Source: an uncultured Clostridia bacterium
GTDB taxonomy: Bacteria > Bacillota > Clostridia > Christensenellales > UBA1242
NCBI GenBank assembly: GCA_944383945.1
Contig: CALWRL010000007.1
Span: 1-20,435 of the forward strand
Length of the DNA: 20,435 nucleotides
Direction of reading: 5' to 3'
Within the stretch, counting starts at the first letter, position 1. Each line of letters begins with the position of its first letter. Both the position numbers and the translations under genes were made by a program. The notes under the pieces are model-generated. The model saw only the letters and a program-made list of their open reading frames with translations, was not told the origin of the DNA and made no database searches. Shown piece by piece: positions 7,019 through 14,414 of this stretch.

Positions 7019-7864
7019 TTATTCATCTAAATTATCAATAATTTCAACAATTTCTGTTTCTGGTGTGTAAACCAAATTTCCATATTTGTATTTAAACATT
7101 GCTTTTGTTAATGAATAAACAAAAATTCCTAATATTGCAAGTTGTGTTATAACATAAGCAAACCAGCCTAAAAAAGGCATATTTGCTTTAAGAACAACTA
7201 AAAGAATTATTCCAATAACCATTCCAACAAACAATCCGCCCCAAACATAGCAAGGGGTAAAAACTTTTTTAGAGTTTTTGTTTTTTATGTTTTCTTGTTC
7301 GTCAATTGTAACAACTTTTGGTTCAACACCAGCCCAACCATTAATTTTTGTTAGAAGAGCAGTTTTCCCATTCATTTCGGAAAGTGTTGTAACTAAAATT
7401 GTGTCTATCAAAATAATGTCCGCTTCACCAGGATATAATTTTAAACCAAGGCATATTTTTGCAAAAAAACTTTTAACCGAACTAAAAATTTTATTAAAGA
7501 AATTTTGATTTTTGTTTTGTTTAGAAACAACAATTTTAGCGCCATGTTGGTTTTGTTCAATCATTCTGTTAACATCTAAAAAATTAATAGATTTAGCAGT
7601 TTCTTTAAAATAAATAATTGTTCCTAAATTTTCTTTGCTTTTAATTAAGGTTTCAAACATTTGTTCGTTTGTTGAGTTTTCTTTAAAAACAATAGTTTTA
7701 AAATTTGTGTGGCGAAATTGGTCTGAAAGGTTTTCATTTTTTTGTTTTTTATTTGTTAAAAACAAAACTTGATATGCAGAAGATGACAAATTTATTTTAG
7801 ATGTTAAATTTTTTAAAACATCTTTTCTTTCTCTATCTCCAACAAAAACAAAACTATATAGCAT
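7019..7864 (-). CDS. Degenerate GtrB/DPM-like glycosyltransferase homologue with two C-terminal membrane helices
   Basis: The 281-residue product has a soluble alpha/beta domain (1-200) and two hydrophobic helices (about 207-227 and 232-255), the architecture of GtrB-type polyprenyl-phosphate glycosyltransferases. Its order of segments resembles family GT2: a first beta strand YSFVFVG, a GTIIYF strand (81-86) where GT2 members carry DxD, INFLDVNRMIEQNQHGAKIVV (93-113), a basic NFFNKIFSSVKSFFAKICLGL helix (121-141), then ADIILIDTILVTTL (148-161). The metal-binding DxD and the nucleotide-binding start motif are missing, so it is probably not an active transferase. The ATG at 7864 is chosen for its TTGGAG site; a TTG at 7876 overlaps that site. 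It follows rpiB by 12 bases, so they are co-transcribed. The family assignment is inference. Confidence 0.55.
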   Translation of the reverse strand: MLYSFVFVGDRERKDVLKNLTSKINLSSSAYQVLFLTNKKQKNENLSDQFRHTNFKTIVFKENSTNEQMFETLIKSKENLGTIIYFKETAKSINFLDVNRMIEQNQHGAKIVVSKQNKNQNFFNKIFSSVKSFFAKICLGLKLYPGEADIILIDTILVTTLSEMNGKTALLTKINGWAGVEPKVVTIDEQENIKNKNSKKVFTPCYVWGGLFVGMVIGIILLVVLKANMPFLGWFAYVITQLAILGIFVYSLTKAMFKYKYGNLVYTPETEIVEIIDNLDE

Positions 7865-7876
7865 AATTTTCTCCAA

Positions 7877-8299
7877 TTAACCCAATTTTTTAATTCTTTT
7901 TGAGTGTCTTCCTGCTTCAAATTGAGTTGTTAAAAACTCTTTAACAATTCTAATTGCTTTTCTTTTTCTTGTGTATCTTCCAGAGAGAACTAAAACATTT
8001 GCGTTGTTATGGCGCCTAGCTAATGATGCTATTGTTGTGTTCCAGCATAAAGCAGCTCTAATTTTGGAATTTCTGTTTGCAACAATGCTCATTCCAACAC
8101 CTGTTCCGCAAATGTAAATTCCAATATTATTTTCGCTTTCCAAAACTTTTGCATTTCCAAGTTTTGCAAAATCTGGATAGTCAACAGAATCGGTGCTGTA
8201 TGTTCCAACATCAATTGTTGTTATATTTTCACGATTGAAAAATTTTTTAATTTCTTCTTTAAGCGGATAACCAGCATGGTCGCAAGCAAGAATAATCAT
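7877..8299 (-). CDS. rpiB: Ribose-5-phosphate isomerase B
   Basis: RpiB interconverts ribose-5-phosphate and ribulose-5-phosphate in the pentose phosphate pathway. The 140-residue product has the LacAB/RpiB signatures: CDHAG (6-10) with Asp8 and His9, VDYPDFA (39-45), the active-site CGTGVGMSIVANR (64-76) with Cys64, and ARRHNNANVLVLSGR (94-108) with His97. Length is normal for the family (about 145). The ATG at 8299 has a strong AAGGAG site seven bases upstream. It heads a minus-strand unit with the glycosyltransferase-like gene and diverges from the sugar symporter across 168 bases. LacA/LacB and allose isomerases share the fold, but the CGTG Cys and small size favour RpiB. Confidence 0.93.
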   Translation of the reverse strand: MIILACDHAGYPLKEEIKKFFNRENITTIDVGTYSTDSVDYPDFAKLGNAKVLESENNIGIYICGTGVGMSIVANRNSKIRAALCWNTTIASLARRHNNANVLVLSGRYTRKRKAIRIVKEFLTTQFEAGRHSKRIKKLG

Positions 8300-8321
8300 T
8301 TTTGTCTCCTTAATTTATTTT

Positions 8322-8350
8322 AGTTTAACACAATAATTTTAAAAATAAAA
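8322..8350 (-). promoter_or_regulatory. Weak candidate promoter of rpiB in the divergent region 8300-8467
   Basis: On the minus strand, an extended -10 TGT-TAAACT (hexamer 8327-8322) lies 17 bases from a poor -35 TTTTAT (8350-8345), leaving a leader of about 15 bases with the AAGGAG site. On the plus strand, TATATT (8429-8434) is the best -10-like sequence before the symporter. No operator-like repeat stands out in this 168-base region. Confidence 0.3.
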
Positions 8351-8467
8351 CTTTTTTACTAATAATATTATTATGCAAACTAGATTAAACAATTTTTTTT
8401 ATTCTTATTTAGTTTTTTAATCATATCTTATATTAGACAACTTATATGTATCGTTAAAAGGAATTAA

Positions 8468-9814
8468 ATGAAAGTTTCCAAAAAGGAAAAATTTTATTAC
8501 GGTGTTGGGAATTTAGGATATTCAACAATTTCTTCAACACTTTCAAATTTTATTATGTTTTTTGGAACAAGTGTTTTGGGCGTTTCGGGAACACTTGTTG
8601 GAATTGCTGTTTCAATAAGTGTTTTATGGGACGCAATATCCGATCCAATAATAGGTTACTATTCAGACAATTTAAATTCATCGCTAGGAAAACGCCACCC
8701 ATTTATGCTTATTGGAATTTTGGGAATGTGTGCAGTTAACCTTTTGGTTTGGCTTGTTCCCGTTAGTGCGCCAGAAAGCATAAAATTTGTTTGGATTTTA
8801 ATTTCGTTGCTAGCAATCCAAACATTTTGCACCTTTTTTGGAACTCCGCATTTAGCTCTTGGGTTAGAAATGAGCAAAGACCCAAACGAACAAACCTCAA
8901 TTCAGTGTTCAAGAACAATATTCCAATTAATAGGAATGATGTTGCCAACAATTTTTATGTTTATTTTTATGCCAGATGGAGAAAGTGGGCAAGGGCAATT
9001 AATTAACGAAGGATACATTAACATTGCTTATGTGTCATCTGTTTTGTGTTTGTTTTTTGGGTTGATAACATTTTTTGGAACTTTAAAGCGAGAAGTTTGT
9101 TGCCCAACGCAAAAACAAAACATTAAAAAAGAAAAATTTTTTTCTGTTTTTAACGATTTTTTCAAAATATTAAAAAAGAAACAATATAGGGTTATAGTTG
9201 TTGGCTATGCAATAAGTTTAATCTCTTCGTCAATTTTAACAGCAGCAGGAATGCACATGTTTACATATTGCTTTCATTTTAATTCTCAACAAATTTCAAT
9301 TTGTATGGGAACTTTAATTGTTTCAGCTGTTTTCGCACAAATTTTTTGGGGATATGTTTCTAAAAAAAATGGCAAAAAAACAACTTTAATTAAAGGACTT
9401 TCAATAGGAGTTTTGGGAATTATTGTTGTTTGGGGAGTTTTTATTCTCCGAGGGTTAATTTCAACAACAATATTGTTTTATCTTATTATACCTTTGATAT
9501 TCGTTATCGGGTTTGGAACAGGGGTTTTATATTCTTTTCCAATGTCAATGTTTGCAGATGTTATGGCTAAGGATGAAGAACTTAAATACAATAATAAAGC
9601 AGGGGTTTACTCAGGAATTATGACACTAGCGTTTAAGGTTTCAAATTCATTATCGTTGGTTGTAATAGGTGTTGTTTTAGATTTAATAAAATTTTCTTCG
9701 TCATCGCCAGTTCAACCACTTTCTGTTCAAAATGGTTTGGGACTTTTGGTTATTTTAGGTTGCATAATTTCAATTGGTTTATCAATCATAATATACAACA
9801 AATACGAAGAATAA
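8468..9814 (+). CDS. GPH-family (MelB-type) cation:sugar symporter
   Basis: A 448-residue polytopic inner-membrane protein with about twelve hydrophobic segments, belonging to the glycoside-pentoside-hexuronide:cation symporters of the major facilitator superfamily. LWDAISDPIIGYYSD (53-67) is the family signature in helix II. Asp55 and Asp59 match the acidic pair that binds the coupling cation in MelB. SSLGKRHPFMLIG (71-83) is the following loop motif. A cytoplasmic loop with many Lys (about 208-235) separates the halves. Substrate cannot be told from sequence; a glycoside or pentoside is likely, and the divergent rpiB makes a pentose link possible but unproven. The start has AAAGGA five bases upstream. 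No terminator separates it from the next gene, which has its own promoter. Confidence 0.88.
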   Translation: MKVSKKEKFYYGVGNLGYSTISSTLSNFIMFFGTSVLGVSGTLVGIAVSISVLWDAISDPIIGYYSDNLNSSLGKRHPFMLIGILGMCAVNLLVWLVPVSAPESIKFVWILISLLAIQTFCTFFGTPHLALGLEMSKDPNEQTSIQCSRTIFQLIGMMLPTIFMFIFMPDGESGQGQLINEGYINIAYVSSVLCLFFGLITFFGTLKREVCCPTQKQNIKKEKFFSVFNDFFKILKKKQYRVIVVGYAISLISSSILTAAGMHMFTYCFHFNSQQISICMGTLIVSAVFAQIFWGYVSKKNGKKTTLIKGLSIGVLGIIVVWGVFILRGLISTTILFYLIIPLIFVIGFGTGVLYSFPMSMFADVMAKDEELKYNNKAGVYSGIMTLAFKVSNSLSLVVIGVVLDLIKFSSSSPVQPLSVQNGLGLLVILGCIISIGLSIIIYNKYEE

Positions 9815-9819
9815 AAAGT

Positions 9820-9848
9820 TTGACATTAAATTTTAAAAAGTGTAATCT
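9820..9848 (+). promoter_or_regulatory. Promoter of the CofE-like gene
   Basis: Perfect -35 TTGACA (9820-9825), 17-base spacer, -10 TAATCT (9843-9848) that keeps the key first T, A and last T. The predicted +1 is near 9855, immediately before the AAGGGAGG ribosome site (9856-9863), giving a leader of about 14 bases. Confidence 0.6.
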
Positions 9849-9868
9849 TTTTTTCAAGGGAGGTAAAT

Positions 9869-11047
9869 ATGGGGCTTTTAGGAACTATTTCTTATGGAAT
9901 TAGAACACCGATTATCAAAAGGGGAGATAATTTAGTTGAAATTGTTACTTCAAGTGTTTTAAACGCATTAAAAGAAAATAATTTACAACTTCAAGACAGA
10001 GATGTTATTGGTGTTACAGAAGCTGTTGTTGGAATAGCACAAGGTAATTTTGCAACAATAGACCAAATAGCAAAAGATGTTGAAAATCATTTTAAAGGAA
10101 AAACTGTTGGGTTAATTTTTCCAATTATGAGCAGAAACAGATTTTCGCTTTTACTTAAAGGAATTTCAAAAGGTGTAAAGAAATTAATTATTATGTTAAC
10201 TTATCCTTCTGATGAAGTTGGAAATCCATTAATTTCGCAACAAAAACTATACGAAAGCGGAATTAATCCATTTGGTAAAGCGCTTTCCGAAAAAGAATTT
10301 AGACAAGCTTTTGGAGAAACTAAACACCTTTTTACAGGGGTTGATTACATTGAGTTTTATAAGGAAATTGCTCCTAATTGTGAAATAATTTTTGGTAATA
10401 AAGCAGAAGACATTTTGGAATATACTTCTTATGTTATAAATGCAGACATTCACACAAGAAAACAAACAAAAGCCCATTTATTAAAATGTGGGGCAGAAAA
10501 AGTTGTTTCGCTTGATGAGCTTTTAACAAAAAGCGTAGATGGAAGTGGGTTTAACGAAGAATACGGGCTTTTGGGAAGCAACATCAACACAGATGACACT
10601 GTAAAACTTTTTCCAAGACAAACAAAAAAATTAGCGCTAGACTTGCAAAAAAGATTCAAAGAGTTAACAGGGAAAACAGTTGAATGTTTAATTTATGGAG
10701 ATGGCGCATTTAAAGACCCTGTTGGAAAAATTTGGGAACTTGCAGACCCTGTTGTTAGCCCAGGGTTTACAGATGGGCTTTTAGGAACACCAAACGAAAT
10801 TAAATTGAAATACATTTCAGAAACCCGCCTTGCAAACCTTTCTGGCCAAGAAGCAAGCGAAGAGTTTAAAAAGATAATTAGAGAAAAGAAGGGAGATTCA
10901 AAAGATAACAATCGTGCAGCCCTAGGAACAACTCCAAGACAATTAACAGATTTAATAGGTTCGCTTTGCGATTTAACAAGTGGAAGTGGAGACAAAGGAA
11001 CGCCGGTTGTTTTAATTCAAAACTATTTTAAAAACTATGCAGATTAA
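9869..11047 (+). CDS. CofE-like protein (coenzyme F420-0:L-glutamate ligase family), 392 residues
   Basis: CofE enzymes add gamma-linked glutamates to coenzyme F420-0 using GTP. The N-terminal region follows the family: YGIRTPIIKRGDNLVEIV (10-27), a helix, then LQDRDVIGVTEAVVGIAQGNF, the equivalent of the RDVVVVTSKVVAK segment. The C-terminal half includes LIYGDGAFKDPVGKIWELADPVVSPGFTDGLLGTPNE and a final TTPRQLTDLIGSLCDLTSGSGDKGTPVVL segment, features of the long (about 390-residue) bacterial version. Soluble, with no membrane segment. The start has a strong AAGGGAGG site. No other F420 gene (cofC, cofD, fbiC) is in the window, and low-GC Bacillota generally do not make F420, so the real substrate may be a different acid or amine. 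It is monocistronic with its own promoter and terminator. Confidence 0.75.
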   Translation: MGLLGTISYGIRTPIIKRGDNLVEIVTSSVLNALKENNLQLQDRDVIGVTEAVVGIAQGNFATIDQIAKDVENHFKGKTVGLIFPIMSRNRFSLLLKGISKGVKKLIIMLTYPSDEVGNPLISQQKLYESGINPFGKALSEKEFRQAFGETKHLFTGVDYIEFYKEIAPNCEIIFGNKAEDILEYTSYVINADIHTRKQTKAHLLKCGAEKVVSLDELLTKSVDGSGFNEEYGLLGSNINTDDTVKLFPRQTKKLALDLQKRFKELTGKTVECLIYGDGAFKDPVGKIWELADPVVSPGFTDGLLGTPNEIKLKYISETRLANLSGQEASEEFKKIIREKKGDSKDNNRAALGTTPRQLTDLIGSLCDLTSGSGDKGTPVVLIQNYFKNYAD

Positions 11048-11068
11048 AAGCCGTTATCGGCTTTTTTT
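11046..11068 (+). terminator. Rho-independent terminator of the CofE-like gene
   Basis: Stem aaaagccg (11046-11053), loop TTAT, cggctttt (11058-11065) followed by more Ts to 11068. It starts within the stop codon of the CofE-like gene. Confidence 0.85.
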
Positions 11069-11083
11069 GATGTAAAAAAATAT

Positions 11084-11111
11084 TTAACAAAATTATTTTT
11101 TGGTGTATAAT
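11084..11111 (+). promoter_or_regulatory. Promoter of clpC
   Basis: -35 TTAACA (11084-11089), 16-base spacer, perfect -10 TATAAT (11106-11111), predicted +1 near 11118 and a 24-base leader. No CtsR tandem heptamer or CIRCE inverted repeat is visible, so no classical heat-shock operator overlaps it. Confidence 0.65.
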
Positions 11112-11141
11112 ATATCAAGAATAAAAAATGGGGGGCGAAGT

Positions 11142-13616
11142 ATGTTTTTAGAAACAACTGAAAGTTTAGAAAAAGTTTTAATGGAAGCAAGCGCTGTTGC
11201 ATTAAGATTTGGTGGAGATATGGTTGAAACAGAGCATATTCTTTATGGCTTAACAAAAGTTCAATGCACTGCAAAAAAAATATTAAAAGAGTTTGGAATA
11301 ACGGATTCAAAACTATTAAATATTTTTAAAGAAAACAACGAAGAAGAAGCATTTTTTGATAGTGTTGTTTTAACTCCAAGAGTAAAAGAAGTTTTTAAAA
11401 TAGCACAAACAATAGCTCTTCAATTAAATCATAATTTTCTAGGAACCGAACATTTGCTTTTGGCATTAATTTCTGCGCAAGATTGTTTTGCAACAAGGCT
11501 TTTATCAAGTTACTTCAAAATTAATGTTAGCGAACTTAAAAACAAGGTCGTTTCATTTTTGCAAGGTGGTGTTTACAATGGAAACATTTCAGAAAATTCC
11601 GAAGGCGAAATTTCGGGAGATAATCAAAACAAATCAAATTTGCCAGAAAAACTTTTAGATATAGGAAGTGATTTTACTCTTAAAGCAAGGCAAGGAAAAA
11701 TAGACCCAATAATTGGCAGAGAAAAAGAAATTGAAAGAGTTATAGAAATTTTATGCAGAAAAACAAAAAACAATCCTATATTAATTGGTGAAGCTGGAGT
11801 TGGTAAAACGGCGGTTGTTGAAGGCTTGGCATTAGCAATTGTTAGAGGAGAAGTTCCCGACTTATTAAAAAACAAAGAAATATTTTCTTTGGAAATAGGA
11901 AGCTTGATGGCAGGAACCAAATATCGTGGGGCAATGGAAGAAAAACTTAAAGATGCCATCGAAACAATAATTGCGAATAAAAATATCATTGTTTTTATAG
12001 ATGAAATTCACACATTAGCACAAGCCGGCGCAGAAAAAGGAGAAACAAGTCCATCAGATATGTTAAAACCATATCTCTCAAGAGGCGAGCTTCAAACTAT
12101 TGGTGCAACAACAACAGACGAATATAGGAATTTTATTGAAAAAGATAAAGCATTGGAAAGAAGATTTCAACCTATAGTTGTTGAACCACCTACTGTTGAA
12201 CAAACAATTGAAATTTTGAAAGGTTTGAGAGATAGTTACGAAGCATATCATAAAGTTAAAATAACTGATGAGGCAATCGAGGCGGCGGCATCTCTTTCCG
12301 ATAGATATATAATGGACAGAAGTTTGCCAGATAAGGCAATCGATTTAATAGACGAGGCAGCAAGCAAAGCAAAGGTTAATTTTAGTCTTAAACCAGCAAA
12401 TGTTAGAGAAAAAGAAGAAAAATTAAAACAGCTTCAAGCATCAAGAGATGAAGCTAGCTTAGAAAGAAATTATGAAAAAGCAGCAAAGTTTCAATCTGAA
12501 ATTGTTAAGTTGGAAGATGAATTAGAAAAATTAAACATCTCTCTTAACAGAAATGAAAAAAAGAACAATTCAATTGGTGCAAATGAAGTTGCAGATGTTG
12601 TTTCAAGGTGGACAGGAATTCCTGTAAACAAAATAACTGAAACAGAAAAAGAAAAACTTATTAATTTAGAAAAAATCTTACACAAACGCGTTGTTGGGCA
12701 AGAAGAGGCTGTTCAAGCAGTTGCAAAAGCAATAAGACGTAGCCGTGTTGGGCTTCAAGATGCAAAGCGCCCTATTGGCTCATTCTTGTTTATGGGACCA
12801 ACAGGTGTTGGTAAAACCGAACTTTCAAAAGCAATAGCCGAAGCAATGTTCGATAATGAAAACAACATTGTTAGATTGGATATGAGTGAGTATATGGAAG
12901 CTCATTCAGTTGCAAAACTTATTGGAGCGCCTCCAGGATATGTTGGATTTGATGAAGGCGGGCAGTTAACCGAAGCCGTTAGAAGAAAACCATATTGCGT
13001 TGTTTTGTTTGATGAAATTGAAAAGGCCCACCCAGATATTTTTAATGCATTGCTTCAAATTTTAGACGATGGCCGTTTAACAGATTCGCAAGGAAGAACA
13101 GTTAATTTCCGAAACACAATAATAATTATGACAAGCAACATTGGGGCAAGTGAAGTTCAAAAACGAAACAAATTAGGTTTTGAAACAGATGAAAACTACG
13201 AACAAAGTTTCGACCAAATTAAGCATATTTACATTGATGCGTTAAGAAAAAAATTCAAGCCAGAATTTTTAAACAGAATTGATGTTACATGTGTTTTCCA
13301 TTCTTTAACAATGGAAGATTTCACAAAAATTGCTAAAATTTTAATGAAAAACATAAATATTAGGTTGCAAAAACAAGGTATTGAATTAAAATTAACAGAA
13401 AGAGCATTAAACTATATTGTTTCACAAGGCGCAGATGCGGAATATGGTGCAAGACCTTTAAGAAGGTTTATCCAACAACATGTTGAAGATGTTATAGCCG
13501 AAAAAATATTGCTTGGCGAACTTGAAAAATTTGGAACTATTATAATTGATTTTGAAGATGATAATTTAACATTTAAAAATGATGAAACATTAACAGAAGG
13601 AAAGCAAAATTTTTAA
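11142..13616 (+). CDS. clpC: ClpC-type AAA+ ATPase (Hsp100), 824 residues
   Basis: ClpC unfolds proteins and feeds them to ClpP. Two Clp-N repeats occupy about 1-140. AAA domain D1 follows, with Walker A GEAGVGKT (216-223) and Walker B VFIDEIH. The middle region carries a UVR-like coiled segment (LERNYEKAAKFQSEIVKLEDE) that distinguishes ClpC from ClpA/ClpB. D2 has Walker A GPTGVGKT (552-559) and Walker B VLFDEIEKAHPD, and NKLGF with Leu678-Gly-Phe680 is the ClpP-binding loop tripeptide. A Clp D2-small domain closes it. The start at 11142 gives the canonical F-T-E-type Clp N-terminus. Its ribosome site is GGGGGC, read as a wobble version of GGAGG; an in-frame start at 11100 lies upstream of the -10 and is impossible from this promoter. 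It stands alone: no ctsR, mcsA or mcsB beside it. Confidence 0.95.
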   Translation: MFLETTESLEKVLMEASAVALRFGGDMVETEHILYGLTKVQCTAKKILKEFGITDSKLLNIFKENNEEEAFFDSVVLTPRVKEVFKIAQTIALQLNHNFLGTEHLLLALISAQDCFATRLLSSYFKINVSELKNKVVSFLQGGVYNGNISENSEGEISGDNQNKSNLPEKLLDIGSDFTLKARQGKIDPIIGREKEIERVIEILCRKTKNNPILIGEAGVGKTAVVEGLALAIVRGEVPDLLKNKEIFSLEIGSLMAGTKYRGAMEEKLKDAIETIIANKNIIVFIDEIHTLAQAGAEKGETSPSDMLKPYLSRGELQTIGATTTDEYRNFIEKDKALERRFQPIVVEPPTVEQTIEILKGLRDSYEAYHKVKITDEAIEAAASLSDRYIMDRSLPDKAIDLIDEAASKAKVNFSLKPANVREKEEKLKQLQASRDEASLERNYEKAAKFQSEIVKLEDELEKLNISLNRNEKKNNSIGANEVADVVSRWTGIPVNKITETEKEKLINLEKILHKRVVGQEEAVQAVAKAIRRSRVGLQDAKRPIGSFLFMGPTGVGKTELSKAIAEAMFDNENNIVRLDMSEYMEAHSVAKLIGAPPGYVGFDEGGQLTEAVRRKPYCVVLFDEIEKAHPDIFNALLQILDDGRLTDSQGRTVNFRNTIIIMTSNIGASEVQKRNKLGFETDENYEQSFDQIKHIYIDALRKKFKPEFLNRIDVTCVFHSLTMEDFTKIAKILMKNINIRLQKQGIELKLTERALNYIVSQGADAEYGARPLRRFIQQHVEDVIAEKILLGELEKFGTIIIDFEDDNLTFKNDETLTEGKQNF

Positions 13617-13684
13617 TTTGTATTAAATAATGTTAATGGATAAAAACAATCTTTAAAACATCATTATATATCGCAAAAAAAATA

Positions 13685-13717
13685 AAAAAATCTAGTTAAA
13701 AACTAGATTTTTTATTT
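13685..13717. terminator. Bidirectional terminator between clpC and the YtxH-like gene
   Basis: aaaaaatctagtt (13685-13697), loop AAA, aactagatttttt (13701-13713) form a 13-bp stem followed by a T-rich run on both strands. It lies 68 bases after the clpC stop and about 130 bases after the end of the minus-strand gene at 13844. Confidence 0.75.
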
Positions 13718-13720
13718 TTT

Positions 13721-13843
13721 TATATATTTATTTCAATATTTAAACACGAATTATTATTAATTTTATTAAATTAATTTTTTATTTAATTTATTTTAAAAAA
13801 TAATTGATTTTTCATTATTTTTTATTTTAATTAAATTGTTTTA
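13721..13843. other. Extremely AT-rich spacer
   Basis: Only seven G or C occur in 13721-13840, and 13751-13805 holds 55 consecutive A/T bases. No open frame, hairpin with G-C pairs or tRNA-like fold is visible. It is the 3' flank of the YtxH-like gene and may be its untranslated tail or simply spacer. Confidence 0.6.
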
Positions 13844-14056
13844 TTATTTATTTTTATTTGAATTATTATTTTTTTTCTTTTTTTCTGGCTTAATTTCTTC
13901 TTTAATTTTTTTTGCTTCGTCTTTCATCATTTCAATTTCTTCTTTAACAATTTTTTCGCCTTTATCGGCAATTTTTTGAACATCTTTGTTGTATCTATAT
14001 GCAATCATTCCTGCAAAAGCGCCAACCATTAAACCAAAAATAAATCCCTCTTTCAT
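13844..14056 (-). CDS. Small YtxH-like membrane protein, 70 residues
   Basis: Residues 1-20 (MKEGFIFGLMVGAFAGMIAY) form a Gly/Ala-containing membrane segment. A charged helix rich in Lys/Glu (about 24-58), likely a short coiled coil, follows, then a Lys/Asn tail. This layout is that of YtxH-type general-stress proteins of Bacillota, but sequence identity cannot be judged by eye. The ATG at 14056 has a strong AAGGAG site eight bases upstream. It is monocistronic and diverges from yqfC. No function can be assigned beyond a membrane-attached cytoplasmic helix. Confidence 0.7.
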   Translation of the reverse strand: MKEGFIFGLMVGAFAGMIAYRYNKDVQKIADKGEKIVKEEIEMMKDEAKKIKEEIKPEKKKKNNNSNKNK

Positions 14057-14127
14057 TTTGTTTTCTCCTTTTAAGCTTTATTGCTTAATTTATTGTTTGC
14101 AAAAAATTCTAATTTATACACTTTAAG

Positions 14128-14136
14128 CATATCATA
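14128..14136 (+). promoter_or_regulatory. Possible sporulation-type -10 (sigma-E/K-like) of yqfC
   Basis: CATATCATA (14128-14136) fits the CATA-N3-TA type of -10 used by mother-cell sigma factors and lies 20 bases before the yqfC start. No sigma-A -10 of comparable quality is near. The -35 side (around 14105-14113) is only vaguely like the sigma-E pattern. Known biology: B. subtilis yqfCD is sigma-E controlled. Confidence 0.35.
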
Positions 14137-14156
14137 TTTTGAAAGGAAGAAAATGA

Positions 14157-14414
14157 ATGTTTAATTTTTTTTCAGAGATAAAAAAAGAATTGAAAATTCC
14201 TGAAATTGAAGGGAGTTATAACATTGTTAACATTAACGGTAAGGCTGTTTATATAGAGGGGCAAAATGGTCTTGTTAATTTGTCCGATTCGCTTGTTATG
14301 GTTAAAGTTAAAGGGAAAATCGTTAGTGTTTCGGGCAAAAATTTAAAGTTAAAAGAAATTTCTATTTCAACAATTAGTATAGCTGGCGAAATTGATAAAA
14401 TTGAGGTTAACTAG
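14157..14414 (+). CDS. yqfC: Sporulation protein YqfC (YabP/YqfC family), 85 residues
   Basis: A small beta-rich protein of the YabP/YqfC family, made in the mother cell during sporulation; its biochemical role is unknown. The product has the family pattern of repeated short strands, including VNINGKAVYIEGQNGLVNLSDSLVMVKVKGKIVSVSGKNLKLKEIS, and normal length. The start at 14157 is chosen because AAAGGAAG (14142-14149) is at proper spacing. Another ATG at 14153, in a different frame, stops after three codons. The stop codon TAG overlaps the GTG of yqfD by one base, so the two are translationally coupled, the order conserved in endospore formers. Confidence 0.9.
   Translation: MFNFFSEIKKELKIPEIEGSYNIVNINGKAVYIEGQNGLVNLSDSLVMVKVKGKIVSVSGKNLKLKEISISTISIAGEIDKIEVN

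Noticed and set aside
7865..7876. TTG start at 7876 for the glycosyltransferase-like gene
   Set aside because: Same situation: TTGGAG is the ribosome site of the ATG at 7864.
11069..11141. CIRCE or CtsR operator at clpC
   Set aside because: No TTAGCACTC/GAGTGCTAA inverted repeat and no tandem GGTCAAA-like heptamers are present.
13617..13843. Hidden gene or tRNA in the spacer after clpC
   Set aside because: The stretch is nearly pure A/T apart from the terminator; no cloverleaf, GTTC arm or open frame with a ribosome site is present.
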